A stretch of DNA of 64,000 nt from Chondrus crispus (Eukaryota; Rhodophyta; Florideophyceae; Gigartinales; Gigartinaceae): NCBI RefSeq assembly GCF_000350225.1, contig NW_005179135.1:62001-126000 (forward strand), read 5' to 3'. The notes beneath the pieces were generated by a model that saw only the letters and a list, made by a program, of their open reading frames with translations, was not told where the DNA came from and searched no databases. The first letter of the stretch is position 1, and the number at the start of each line of letters is the position of its first letter. Below are positions 52,545 to 63,019 of this stretch, one piece after another. The translations under genes were made by a program, and so were the position numbers.

Positions 52545-55500
52545 GTGGCGGGGACGCGGAAGAGAAGTCGAAACCGCCGCCGGCGGCCCAGGCGGAACGA
52601 TCTCGCCGAGCCGGGCACGCCAAAGATGGTCGACGGCTTCATTTGCCTTATGACGTCGAAGATTTACAACGTCTTCGGCTCGATAGCCACGGAGGGAAAT
52701 GCCTTCAAGCCCCGCACGATCGCCGTTGATACGTGCTCGGGGTACAATCTGGTGAGGAAGGCGGACCTTCCTCCCGATTGGTCGCGGTACGTTATCCGCG
52801 ACGCGCCACTGCCCCGATTGGCAGGCGCGAATAGCAACCCGCTTAAGCTCTCGGCCGTCGTACGCCTGGCCGTGCGGTTGAGGAACACGACGTTCCGAAT
52901 TCCGTTCGTCGTGGCGGACCAGCTCGCCGTGCCGGTCCTCCTTGGTACGGCCTTCATCGATACACACGTACGAAGTATCGACATCGAAGCTCAACGGTTG
53001 GAGCTCCGCCAAGGTGGCTCCGTTGCCATCGTCGACGGGAAGGGCGAGCCGACTCCCCCAACCAGGCGGCACGGACGTCAGACAAGCCGGGCTGACGCAC
53101 GCGACGAAGCCCTTCAGGCGATCCGAATCGCCCGCTGGGTTACCATTCCCGCGAGGTCGCAGGCCCGTGTGCGCGTCACCACGGCGGGGAGGGGCCTCGT
53201 GTTTATGGAGCCGAAGCCATCACTCCAACACCGACATGTAGTGAGGCTGACGAACGGCGTCGCCGAGGTCCTGCCGAACCAGACCTTCGACGTCATCGTC
53301 GCGAACTTTTCGCGACGGGAAAGGCGGCTTCCGAAACACACCGTTGTGGGATACGCTAAACGCAACCCCCTCGCAATCCTGACGCCTGAACGCCGCGTCG
53401 CCGAGGGGATCGCGCACGCGCTACACCTCACCGACTTGACCGATCAAGTCGGAACGGCAGGAGCTGGTCGACCAGGCTCCGCCCAGGGGGCAACCGTTGG
53501 GGAGAGAGGAGCCAGTACGGACGGCCGACTGGTGAAGTGCCCGCCGCCGGAAGGGGGCACTGCACCCGCCTCTGAAAAGGATCCCGAAAATCCGCCCGAG
53601 GATTGGGAAAGAGAAATCGACTTGTCATACGTCGATAGTGACAAGTTCCGGGGCCACGTGCTCGAGATGCTCCGTAAGCACTCGAGTCTGTGGAGCGGGG
53701 CGCTCGGAACGATCCGAGCGACCGAACACCGCATTCCCCTCGAACCGGGTACGAAGCCGATACGTTCAATGCCCTACCGAAAGGGGCCGGCTATGCGTGA
53801 GATGGTCGCCAAGGAAGTCGACAAAATGTTGAACGCAGGGGTAATCGAACCCGCGAGCACCGAGTGGGCGTCTCCCGTGGTGCTCGTACCGAAGAAAGAC
53901 GGCTCTCTTCGGTTCTGCGTGGACTACCGGCGTCTCAACGCGAAGACTGCAGCGGATTCGTATCCGCTGCCACGGATGGACGACTGCATCGATTCGCTCG
54001 GAGATGCAGCCGTCTTCACGACGTTGGACTGCAATTCCGGTTATTGGCAGATCCCCGTCGCTCCGGAAGACCGGGACAAGACCACGTTCACTACGCATAT
54101 GGGAACGTTTCGCCATTTGCGTATGCCGTTCGGGCTAAAAGGGGCACCGGCCACCTTCCAACGTGCCCTCGACATCATCCTATCTGGCGTCCGATGGCAG
54201 ATATGCCTCGTCTACCTGGATGATGTCATCGTGTTCTCCCGTACGCACGGAGAACACGCGAAGCATCTCGACACTGTCTTGAGCTTGTTGAGGAGCGCCG
54301 GAATCTCCCTCAAGCTCAAGAAGTGTAGCTTCTTCCAACCGAAGGTGCATTACTTGGGGCACGTCATTTCCCCAGGTAAGCTGAGCGTCGCCGAAGCGGC
54401 GGCGGACGCCTTCAAGACGTTCACGTTTCCGAGGACGTTGACGCAGGTGCGCTCGTACCTCGGAGCGTGCAACGTCTACCGCCGCTTCGTGAAGGGGTTC
54501 GCGAAAATTGCGCGCCCATTAACGGACATGACGCGCAAGGACGCGGACCCCAACTTCGACGACCCGACCGAGCTGCAACTTCAAGCGTTCGAAGCGTTGA
54601 AGGAGCGGATGATTTCCCCGCCGATCCTAGCATTGCCGCGGTACGGTCGGCCGTACATGATCGACACTGATGCTAGTGCCTATCAACTGGGCTGTACGTT
54701 GCTCCAGGAACACGAAGGCGCCAACGACTGGCGCCCCGTGGGGTATTGGTCGTACTCACTGTCCGATAGTGAGCGCAACTACAGCGCTACGGAACGCGAG
54801 TGCTTTGCCGTAGTGTGGGCCGTACGCACACTACGGCCGTACATCGAAGGTACCAAGTTCACCGTCCGGACGGACCATGATGCCCTCCGATGGCTTATGT
54901 CCCTCACGGAGAGCTCCGGAAGGCTTACCCGGTGGCGACTGCGGTTGGCGGAATACGACTTCACCATCCAGTACCGCCCCGGGCGCGTGCACCAGGTGCC
55001 CGATGCCCTGTCACGCCTCGTGTCGCCAAGGGTCACCGACGACCCTCGCCCAGTCGTCGAAGTGGATGACGACATTCCCACCTTCGATGCGGGTACGACC
55101 GTCCGTGACATGTCGGACGAGCTCGCGGACCACGTCTGTACCGCGAGCTGCGATCACAAGGCCGTCCATGTCTTCGTGACAACAAGGAACCAAGCCGGAT
55201 CGCGAAGAGGGTCGCGCGTCCGTACACGCGACGAGCCGAGGGGCGACGACGAGGCCCCCGCTCTTGAAGGACCCACCTCGTTCTGGGAGGAGAACGACGA
55301 ATTCGACGCTGTCGACATCGAGCGCGCCGAACAACCCGAAGTTGGCGCGCCCGCCTCCACGGTCGCCCCTCCGCAGGACGACCTTCCGGCCCCTCTTACG
55401 TTAGAGGAGATAGCCGAAGAGCAACGCGTGGATGACTTCTGCCAGACCGTACTGGCACGACAGTCAGAGTCCCGGGACTCCGCGTTCTTCGAGGACCACC

Positions 55501-56885
55501 ACGGGGTGCTCAAACGGAGACACCCCTTCGACCCTGACATCGTGCAGGTCGTGGTGCCACGGACGCTACGGGCTCGGCTTCTCCAGCTCTGCCACACACC
55601 AACCATCGCGGGGCACCCGGGCCAGAACCGTATGTACTTCGCGCTCCGTCGCGAGTACTACTGGCCCCATCTCGCTGCAGATGTCGCAGCTACGGTGCGA
55701 GGGTGCCGAACATGCGCGATGAACCGTGTCAAGTTGCGGAAACACCTCAACCGTTTGAAGTTGTTTCCGGCAACACGGCCGCTTGAGAGCCTCGCCATCG
55801 ACATCTTGGGACCGCTACCCAAGACGAAGGCAGGGAAACGGTTCCTTCTCGTAATTACGGACCGTTTCACCAAGCTGACTCAAGTTGTGGCACTGCGGAC
55901 CGTAACCGCGTACACGGTAGCCGTCGCGTTCTGCGACGCGTGGGTATTTAAATACGGCGTCCCACGCTCGCTACTGTCGGATAACGGACCGCAGTTTAAC
56001 GCGAAGTTCTTCCACAGCACGTGCCGTGTCCTGGGGGTGACGAACTTGTACACTTCGGCGTACCACCCCCAGACGAACGGGCAAGTCGAGCGATACAACC
56101 GGACGATCGCTTCGATGTTACGCAATTACGTCGGCGAACATCAGGACGACTGGGACGTGTACGTGGGGCCGCTCACGTACGCGTACAACTCCCACGTACA
56201 TCGTACGACGAGTACCACGCCCTTCGAGCTCGTCCTCAGCCGACCCCCGCCGGAGTTCTCTCTACGTAGAGCCGACGGTGACGCGCCCCCGTCCGATAGG
56301 GGCAACGCGCGCGCTGAGTTCCTCAAGACGTTGGACGACACGATCCAGAAGGCGTACGGGAGCCTGCGCCGGACGCAGGCTCGGTACAAGCGCGACTTCG
56401 ATAAGCGCGTCAGGCGGCTCAACGCACGTATCAAGCCAGGTAATTACGTCTACCTGAACCCCACCGATGGGGCAAAGACGTCTAACAAACTCGCGTCGCC
56501 CGCCGTTGGGCCATACCAGGTACTCGCCAACGACCGGCGAACCATCACGATCGATCGTGATGGTGTCACCGAGCGCGTCTCCGCAGACCGCTGCGTGTAC
56601 GCCCCACCACCGACGGGCGCGGCGCGGGCGAGCACGACAACCCCAAGTGACCTTGCCGACAAGGTCACCAAGGGCACGCAGTACGCGGTCAAACGACTAC
56701 TCCGGCATCGAGCCTTGGAGGACGGAACTACGGAGTTCCTCATCAAGTGGGCGGATTACGACACGCCCACCTGGACCGCGCGGACTCACGTCCCGGAGGA
56801 GTTGGTGTCTCGTTACGCCCAACGCCTCCGGAGACGCACCGGCAAAGACCTCGTCTCAGACGCGAACGCGGACGCTCGCGCTTAA
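52545..56885 (+). CDS. pol of Gypsy-A: PR–RT–RH–IN–chromodomain
   Basis: 1,446 codons with all catalytic parts present. Protease has DTCSG at residues 62–66 and VLLGTAFID near 131. RT has RFCVDYRRLN near 456 and YLDD at 557–560. RNase H has IDTDAS (706–711), RECFAVVW near 751 and RTDHDA near 775. Integrase has an HHCC zinc finger (H1017, H1024, C1054, C1057) and a DDE core D1086, D1146, E1182 with 35 residues between the last two. A GPY motif lies near 1322. A C-terminal chromodomain spans about 1378–1430, with FLIKWADYDTPTWTA as its core. This order and the chromodomain place it among chromoviruses. The pol N-terminus is uncertain, since the first ATG of this frame may not be the true start. 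Confidence 0.92.
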   Translation: MAGTRKRSRNRRRRPRRNDLAEPGTPKMVDGFICLMTSKIYNVFGSIATEGNAFKPRTIAVDTCSGYNLVRKADLPPDWSRYVIRDAPLPRLAGANSNPLKLSAVVRLAVRLRNTTFRIPFVVADQLAVPVLLGTAFIDTHVRSIDIEAQRLELRQGGSVAIVDGKGEPTPPTRRHGRQTSRADARDEALQAIRIARWVTIPARSQARVRVTTAGRGLVFMEPKPSLQHRHVVRLTNGVAEVLPNQTFDVIVANFSRRERRLPKHTVVGYAKRNPLAILTPERRVAEGIAHALHLTDLTDQVGTAGAGRPGSAQGATVGERGASTDGRLVKCPPPEGGTAPASEKDPENPPEDWEREIDLSYVDSDKFRGHVLEMLRKHSSLWSGALGTIRATEHRIPLEPGTKPIRSMPYRKGPAMREMVAKEVDKMLNAGVIEPASTEWASPVVLVPKKDGSLRFCVDYRRLNAKTAADSYPLPRMDDCIDSLGDAAVFTTLDCNSGYWQIPVAPEDRDKTTFTTHMGTFRHLRMPFGLKGAPATFQRALDIILSGVRWQICLVYLDDVIVFSRTHGEHAKHLDTVLSLLRSAGISLKLKKCSFFQPKVHYLGHVISPGKLSVAEAAADAFKTFTFPRTLTQVRSYLGACNVYRRFVKGFAKIARPLTDMTRKDADPNFDDPTELQLQAFEALKERMISPPILALPRYGRPYMIDTDASAYQLGCTLLQEHEGANDWRPVGYWSYSLSDSERNYSATERECFAVVWAVRTLRPYIEGTKFTVRTDHDALRWLMSLTESSGRLTRWRLRLAEYDFTIQYRPGRVHQVPDALSRLVSPRVTDDPRPVVEVDDDIPTFDAGTTVRDMSDELADHVCTASCDHKAVHVFVTTRNQAGSRRGSRVRTRDEPRGDDEAPALEGPTSFWEENDEFDAVDIERAEQPEVGAPASTVAPPQDDLPAPLTLEEIAEEQRVDDFCQTVLARQSESRDSAFFEDHHGVLKRRHPFDPDIVQVVVPRTLRARLLQLCHTPTIAGHPGQNRMYFALRREYYWPHLAADVAATVRGCRTCAMNRVKLRKHLNRLKLFPATRPLESLAIDILGPLPKTKAGKRFLLVITDRFTKLTQVVALRTVTAYTVAVAFCDAWVFKYGVPRSLLSDNGPQFNAKFFHSTCRVLGVTNLYTSAYHPQTNGQVERYNRTIASMLRNYVGEHQDDWDVYVGPLTYAYNSHVHRTTSTTPFELVLSRPPPEFSLRRADGDAPPSDRGNARAEFLKTLDDTIQKAYGSLRRTQARYKRDFDKRVRRLNARIKPGNYVYLNPTDGAKTSNKLASPAVGPYQVLANDRRTITIDRDGVTERVSADRCVYAPPPTGAARASTTTPSDLADKVTKGTQYAVKRLLRHRALEDGTTEFLIKWADYDTPTWTARTHVPEELVSRYAQRLRRRTGKDLVSDANADARA

Positions 56886-57679
56886 GGAGGGGGCCCTCCA
56901 CCGCTCTGCTCCGTTGCAGTTAAAGGCAGCCCCTCGCGGTATGACAGAAACCTTAAGAACGGAAGGACAGGTGTCTCGAGAGGCACCAGCGAACTCGCGA
57001 GGATGTGAAGACGTCGAGGCGCACCGGCGGTCAAGCCATCCGACAGCCGCCGCCGGCAAGAGGGAGGAGGACAGAAAGTACGTACGGCAAAATAGCACAC
57101 CCGCCGAACCGCCGGCAAGGTGCGGGATGCCCTGGTCTCACCAGGGCCGTCAACCCGCAGGCGAGCCGGTACACCCGACGGAAGACCGGATCATCGTCCG
57201 GTCGCTGTGCGCAGTGTACGAAGAGACGTGCGACACATGCAGACGGAGGTTATGCAGCATAGGGCCGCATTCGGTGGAGCGCGCCACAAGACAGTTGCCA
57301 AAGGGGGATCGGGCAAGAGCAACCCGATCGGAGGGTCAGTGTTATACCCCCACGGACTCGAGACACCTCGAAACAGCCACCGACGCGTGCCTCATGATAC
57401 GGAAAATGACGAAAAGAGGAGAACGTTACACGTGAGCGGCGCTCGGCGATGCACGACACGCGCCAACCACGCTTGCGCCGTCACCAAATCACCGCCTCCC
57501 CCAGCCTGCGAAATTAGCAAAAAATAATTAAGGGGAGGAAATTACACTGGCACGTGCCTTGCGCGCATGGGCACGGTAGCACCTCCACCGACGACCGGTA
57601 ACAAGGTGAACGACGCCGCCCCATGGGTACACACGTCCGCCCCCGGTCCGAATACCGGACGGACACCGCAACACCATAC
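56886..57679. other. spacer between pol and hairpin array
   Basis: About 0.8 kb inside Gypsy-A. Short ORFs without domains occur on both strands, continuing the high-GC composition of pol. It ends in a short A-rich stretch (57515–57530). Confidence 0.4.
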
Positions 57680-59375
57680 GCGCGCGCCCTTGCCCCGAGT
57701 GGCGAGGGACGCGCGACAGGTAAAGACCTCCGTTCGGCACTGCGCCCTCGCCCCCGACTGGCGAGGGGCGCGGGGCCTCAGACATACCCCGCCGCGCACG
57801 CCCTCGCCGCCGACGGCGAGAGGCCTCAAGGAGAATACGGGCCCTCGCGCGCCCCTGCCCTCGCCGCCGACGGCGAGAGGCCTCAAGAAGGACGACCGCC
57901 GCACGCGCCCTCGCAACCGATAACGAAGCGCCTCGCCCCGATGGCGAGAAGCGCGAGAGACGAAAAAGACGAACGGCGCACGCGCAGCGCCCCCGCCACC
58001 GATGGCGGACGTCGCGCGAAGAAGAAAACGTACGTCCACGCGTTCGCCCCCTCGCCCCGATGGCGGGGAGGGCACGCGCGAAGAAGAATAAGTACGTCCA
58101 CGCGTCCAAGCCCTCGCCTCGATGGCGAGGGGCGCGCATGGGAAAGAAGCCGGAGCGCGAGGAGCGCCGGAAAAAGTCCTCGGGGAGCGCCGCGGGCCGA
58201 GCTTGCGAGGCCCAGGCGCTACCACGAGGACCGCCGTGCCCTCGCCACCGAGGCGAGGGCCGGCAAATATAAGGAACGTCGCTGCGCGTCGCCCGCCGTG
58301 CCCTCGCCACCGAGGCGAGGGCCGGCAAATATAAGGAACGTCGCTTCGCGTCGCCCGCCGTGCCCTCGCCACCGAGGCGAGGGCCGGCAAATATAAGGAA
58401 CGTCGCTGCGCGTCGCCTCGCGCCGCGCCCTCGCCACCGAGGCGAGGGCCGGCAAATATAAGGAACGTCGCTGCGCGTCGCCTCGCGCCGCGCCCTCGCC
58501 ACCGAGGCGAGGGCCGGCAAATATAAGGAACGTCGCTGCGCGTCGCCTCGCGCCGCGCCCTCGCCACCGAGGCGAGGGCCGGCAAATATAAGGAACGTCG
58601 CTGCGCGTCGTCTCGCGCCGCGCCCTCGCCACCGAGGCGAGGGCCGGCAAATATAAGGAACGTCGCTGCGCGTCGTCTCGCGCCGCGCCCTCGCCACCGA
58701 GGCGAGGGCCGGCAAATATAAGGAACGTCGCTGCGCGTCGTCTCGCGCCGCGCCCTCGCCACCGAGGCGAGGGCCGGCAAATATAAGGAACGTCGCTGTG
58801 CCTCGTCTCGCGCCGCGCCCTCGCCACCGAGGCGAGGGCCGGCAAATATAAGGAACGTCGCTGCGCCTCGTCTCGCGCCGCGCCCTCGCCACCGAGGCGA
58901 GGGCCGGCAAATATAAGGAACGTCGCTGCGCGTCGTCTCGCGCCGCGCCCTCGCCACCGAGGCGAGGGCCGGCAAACATAAGGAACGTCGCTGTGCCTCG
59001 TCTCGCGCCGTGCCCTCGCCATCGGCGGCGAGGGCCGGCAAACATAAGGAACGTCGCTGTGCCTCGTCTCGCGCCGTGCCCTCGCCGCGGACGGCGAGAG
59101 GCCCCAAGAAGGACGACTGTCGCGTGCGCCCTCGCCCCGAACGGCGAGGGACGCGCGAGACGAAGACAATGCGCTGTGCTCCGCCCCGGACGATGAAGGG
59201 GCGGGACGTGAAGACAGATGTTCGCTGCGCCGCGCGCCCTCGCCCCGAATGGCGAGGGACGTGATAGATAAGAGCGTTCGTTGTGCGCTAGGCCCTCGCC
59301 ACCGATGGCGAGAGGCCTCAAGGAGAATATGAGTTCGCGCGCGCCCCTGCCCTCGCTACTGGATGGCGAAGAGGG
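57680..59375. repeat. array of about 25 short hairpins inside Gypsy-A
   Basis: The motif CCCTCGCC–loop–GGCGAGGG (8-bp stem, loop of 4–7 bases) recurs through the region. The middle (58239–59030) is a tight tandem array of about 13 units, period 62 bp for the first units and 65 bp later, sharing GGCAAATATAAGGAACGTCG between hairpins. The outer units are more diverged, but most keep the stem while loop and spacer change. Because 65 is not a multiple of three, minus-strand frames through it are open by composition and are not called as genes. Confidence 0.9.
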
Positions 59376-59585
59376 ACGAGGGGAACGCGATCTGCCATCG
59401 CCCCTTCCTCCTCCGCTTTGAGGAAAGCATGGGCGGGCGTGCTGTGTCACGCCGATGACAAAGGGGAATTAGAAGCAACGAACAGACTCGAAGAAACGCG
59501 TCACGATGGAAGCAATGTTTACTGTGTCGTCCTCGACGACGTAAGGGAAGAAGGGCACCGCGCGGTTGACGACCAGACCGCGCGG

Positions 59586-61913
59586 TCAGCGGCTCGCATT
59601 GTTCGAGGGCCCGCGAGACCCCGAAGCGTGTTTATCCGGGGGACAATACCCCGGATGCCGAGGTGTCTCGGTGTCCAGTTCGGCGAGGCTAGGCATGAAG
59701 ACATGCGGCGTGCCCTCCCCGGACGCCCAGCTTCGGGGAGGGGGAGGACCGGGCTCATAATCAGCGTACGGATCGCGCCTGACGGGAGGGACCAGAGCGT
59801 TAGTAGGAGCGCCACCCGACGGCAAGGGTACCGACTGAACCGAACGCAGACGGTCGCGTTCGCGTCGATAGCGCTCGCGTTCGTGCAGGACTCGCTCGTA
59901 GACGACCGCCTGGCGTTCGGACGCCTCGCGTATAGCGGCCACCTCCTGGGTCACCCGTTGAAGTTCTGTGGAGCGCGCCGCCAGGTCGTCACGAAGACCG
60001 CGCGCTTCGTCACTCCGAGCCAGAAACCAGTCTGCAAGGGTGCCCACCAGCCCGCCTACCGTCCAGGTCCGCTGGCTGGCGACCCCCAAGGCCCGTACTA
60101 CCTTGGGAACGGTCACCAGCTCCCCTCGGGGGAGCACGAGGTCGCGTACACAGTGCGCCGGCGGCGTGGCCTGCGCCACCTCGTCAAGAGGCGGGACGGG
60201 GAGGATGGCCCCTGTAGAGGCAAGGCCCCCTGTCCCGGGGCGACCGACCCCTGACATCGTACGGTAGGGGTTCAGGTTGAGACCAGCGGGGTCCACGCAC
60301 GCGGCGTCGAGGTCCCGGTAGCGCTTTCGCCGGTCCCGCCGACTCTCGGACCCGACGCCTCCCCTCTTCCCCGTGTTGCCGACAACCAAGGGGACAGGAA
60401 CGGAGCGAGCGACGAAGGCATCCGACGCCGGTTCGTATGTGACGAAGGAAGCCCGGGCCCCGGTGGTATAGTCCATCCACGGGTGATGGTTCCGCGAGCT
60501 GATCTCGCCAGCACGGACCATGAGGCCCACGGCCTGGGCGAACGTCCAGGGGACGTGGGAGGACCCGTGCTCTGTCGAATGGAGGACGGCATCAGGAAGG
60601 CCGGACACGACGCGTCCTACGAACGTGACCGTAGAGTCCGCCTGAATGAAGACTCGCTTGTTCATGTGCGCCTCGGCCATGAACGCGCAGCACACGGACC
60701 AAGCCCACTCGCGCTCATAATTATACGCGAGCCGCGAGTGGGCTGGGTGCTGCGGGTTGGCACACGCAATCCCGAAATGCTTCAAGACCGGAGGCAGAAG
60801 CGGGTGCACTCCGAGCGAGGGAAAGCTCTCCCTCACGTCGACAGGGAGAGCGGGGAAGTCTTCCGGAGACAGGCCGGACGCGAAGGCAGACGTCGTAACA
60901 ACACGACCGTCCGCCTCGTTCTCCCGCCGATAGGCGGACCAATCGTGGTGGGCGAATCCCACACCGTGGAGACGCATCAAGGAGCACGAAGACTTCTGCA
61001 GAGCCACCCGGGGCTTAGTGAACGCATAGGGGCGGGGCGACACGTACAGCCCCGCCACCTCCGGTAACACGAACCGCCGGGGGTCGACCTGTCTTGCGTT
61101 AGACAGGAACGATCCCATCCGGTCGACGAAGAGGACCTCCGCGACACTGTACGCGAAGGTACGATCTCCGATCAGCTCGTCCGGCAGCTGGTACCCGGAG
61201 CCGCCGCCTTCGCCCATCAACCGGTGTAGAACGGACGACGCCTCCTGCACACCACCGGCTTCGCGAACCTTGAACACGCGGGCTAGGTCGGAACGAAGCC
61301 ACGTGCAGGAAGAAAGTTCCTCGACGGTTACCCCCGAGCGGCCGCGGCGGCGCCAGGGGTACCGTAGCTCGCTGATGGGGAGCGGTGGGACTTCGAACGA
61401 CGGTACCCCTAGCCACCGAGTGGCAGAGGGCGACTCCCCCTCCCCATTGACGGTAGAGGGAAGGGGATCACGGGGTGGAGAACCGAAGGACGCGCCATCC
61501 ATCTTGCGGGCCGCCCCCAACGCGAGGGGAGCGGCCGAGCCGCACCGGGCGGCAGAGAGAGCGGAAGGCGGGATGTCGGCTGCTGGGACGGAAGGGGTAG
61601 CCGGGCGAAACGAAAGGACCGGCTTGGATGGCCCCTCACCGGGGGCCACCAGTTCCAAAGACACGGTCGTGGACCGCGAGCGGGACTTCTGGAAACCCGG
61701 CGGAGGGAGCGGACCCGCTTGGGCCAGGACGACGCCACCCTCACGCCGTCCGGATGACGCACTTGGGAGTCCGAGCCCGCTCGAAGGCGGGGTCCCGACG
61801 GCCACCGCCTCCGCCATAGTTGGCTTCACGACGCCCGGGGGTGACTGCGGGAGAGGAATAGACCGCGGGTCGGCCATGCTGACACGGGCAGTGACGCGAG
61901 AGGGGACGACCAA
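59586..61913 (-). CDS. 775-codon antisense ORF of Gypsy-A
   Basis: It is antisense to gag–pol and begins 153 bp inside the 3' LTR. Residues 1–150 are Pro/Ser/Ala-rich and probably disordered. The middle (about 180–480) looks globular, with ELSSCTWLRSDLARVFKV, LPDELIGDRTFAYSVAEVLF, SFPSLGVHPL and VLKHFG, and WSVCCAFMAEAHMNKRVFIQ. About 625–690 form a charged coiled coil (for example VLHERERYRRERDRL). The tail is Pro-rich and disordered. No known enzyme or envelope motif, signal peptide or membrane segment was seen. Relatives occur at 43283–44818 and 478–585. Antisense ORFs between pol and 3' LTR are known from some plant Gypsy lineages (for example Retand); homology to those is untested. Confidence 0.7.
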   Translation of the reverse strand: MVVPSRVTARVSMADPRSIPLPQSPPGVVKPTMAEAVAVGTPPSSGLGLPSASSGRREGGVVLAQAGPLPPPGFQKSRSRSTTVSLELVAPGEGPSKPVLSFRPATPSVPAADIPPSALSAARCGSAAPLALGAARKMDGASFGSPPRDPLPSTVNGEGESPSATRWLGVPSFEVPPLPISELRYPWRRRGRSGVTVEELSSCTWLRSDLARVFKVREAGGVQEASSVLHRLMGEGGGSGYQLPDELIGDRTFAYSVAEVLFVDRMGSFLSNARQVDPRRFVLPEVAGLYVSPRPYAFTKPRVALQKSSCSLMRLHGVGFAHHDWSAYRRENEADGRVVTTSAFASGLSPEDFPALPVDVRESFPSLGVHPLLPPVLKHFGIACANPQHPAHSRLAYNYEREWAWSVCCAFMAEAHMNKRVFIQADSTVTFVGRVVSGLPDAVLHSTEHGSSHVPWTFAQAVGLMVRAGEISSRNHHPWMDYTTGARASFVTYEPASDAFVARSVPVPLVVGNTGKRGGVGSESRRDRRKRYRDLDAACVDPAGLNLNPYRTMSGVGRPGTGGLASTGAILPVPPLDEVAQATPPAHCVRDLVLPRGELVTVPKVVRALGVASQRTWTVGGLVGTLADWFLARSDEARGLRDDLAARSTELQRVTQEVAAIREASERQAVVYERVLHERERYRRERDRLRSVQSVPLPSGGAPTNALVPPVRRDPYADYEPGPPPPRSWASGEGTPHVFMPSLAELDTETPRHPGYCPPDKHASGSRGPSNNASR

Positions 61914-62066
61914 ATGGCGCTGTCAAGGACGAAGTGGGACAGTGCGCAAAGGGGGGGGGGAAATTCGTATACCAGGTCGGATCTGCTCGGGGTTCAGGGA
62001 GTGGGACGGACAGGTTCTGCAAGCCTCAGGAGTGAACGCGGACGTTCACTCTTGACGGGGGGGTGA

Positions 62067-62659
62067 TGTGGTATAACCCCAAACGCAAATTAGATTAGGA
62101 TTGGATCAGGGACAGTAAGGCAACGAGCCTTACAGCCATGCGCGCACACACGTGTCCTCCACGTGTACGGGACGCGTGCTACACGTGGACTGTCAGCCCC
62201 GCCGGCTGACAGCGCTACAGTGTCGGTAGACCGGCACTACAGTAGAGTTATGATAGACTACGATGTACATTAAATATGAGCGGACCGCCGGCGGTGGAGG
62301 ACGACAAGCACGGACTTGTCAAGGATCCTCCACCTTGGTCCGCCCGCTTACTTTTAGGTACTTCCGTCCGTTTTACCTAGGAGTAGCACCGCGCGCGGGT
62401 TGAGGACGCGCGTAGCACGCCCACGAGCCGGCTCCGCCTCCGCCCGTCGGTACTGGATCGTCACCCAGTACCGCTCCGGGGCGTCGAGGCGTAGAACCGC
62501 TTGCGCGTGCGCGCGTCCTCCCCGATCCCGCTCTACCACCGCTACCTCGAGCCCGTGCTCGGTACCGTGGGTGGGCCGTGCTTCTGTCTTCCCGCCGATC
62601 GGGGTCTTTCCGAACTGTCAGTACTCACCCCCCTCGTCGTTGGGGGTGATTATACTACA
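62067..62659 (+). repeat. 3' LTR of Gypsy-A
   Basis: 593 bp, the same as the 5' LTR except two positions, preceded by GACGGGGGGGTGA, a polypurine tract. Confidence 0.95.
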
Positions 62660-63019
62660 CAACCATGGCAAACCACTTGAAACCCCCAAAACAACGTAAT
62701 TATGGCATATACAGGCCATTTAAAGTACATCACAAGGCCAATGACGCACACGTGGACAACACTCGACCAATAGATTTGCAGCATTAGACCTGAGGGCCAA
62801 TAGAATTGCAGTATTTCCTGTGTAGTCTATAGTGCTACGGGCCAAGGTTCCACTTGGCAAAACTATGCAAATTTGCATGACCCTCCGAGAGGCCACTTTC
62901 GTCCCCGGAACCCCAAAATCTGGGATTTTACACGTGTCATGTCGTGATATGGGTAAGAGCGCCCGGACCGTGCAGTCATGTACACGTGTCACTCGATTTT
63001 GACCTTTTCAGATAACAGC
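62660..63019. other. AT-rich right flank of Gypsy-A
   Basis: Unrelated to the left flank of the element. It probably contains the promoter of the gene at 63020. Two CACGTGT motifs occur (62749–62755 as ACACGTGG and near 62931). Confidence 0.3.

Larger units (their letters stand above)
48995..62659 (+). mobile_element. young Ty3/Gypsy chromovirus A with antisense ORF
   Basis: A 13.7-kb element with 593-bp LTRs that differ at only two positions, so insertion is very recent. The layout is 5' LTR, gag, pol (PR–RT–RH–IN–chromodomain), a 0.8-kb spacer, a hairpin array (57680–59375), a 775-codon antisense ORF, a purine tract (62054–62066) and the 3' LTR. It looks whole or nearly whole: all three main ORFs are long and open. 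How pol is expressed behind the gag stop is not visible. The expected 5-bp target duplication is absent (CGAAG left, CAACC right). At 13.7 kb it is large for a Gypsy element, owing to the 5 kb between pol and the 3' LTR. Confidence 0.9.

Noticed and set aside
57680-59375. Possible CRISPR array
   Set aside because: The repeats are palindromic and regular, but the spacers are also repeated, no cas genes are present and the context is a eukaryotic retroelement.
57528-59450. Long minus-strand ORFs of 640, 521 and 316 codons through the hairpin array
   Set aside because: They are open in all three frames because the tandem unit is GC-rich and stop-poor. The 65-bp period changes frame with each unit, so no single protein repeat is kept.
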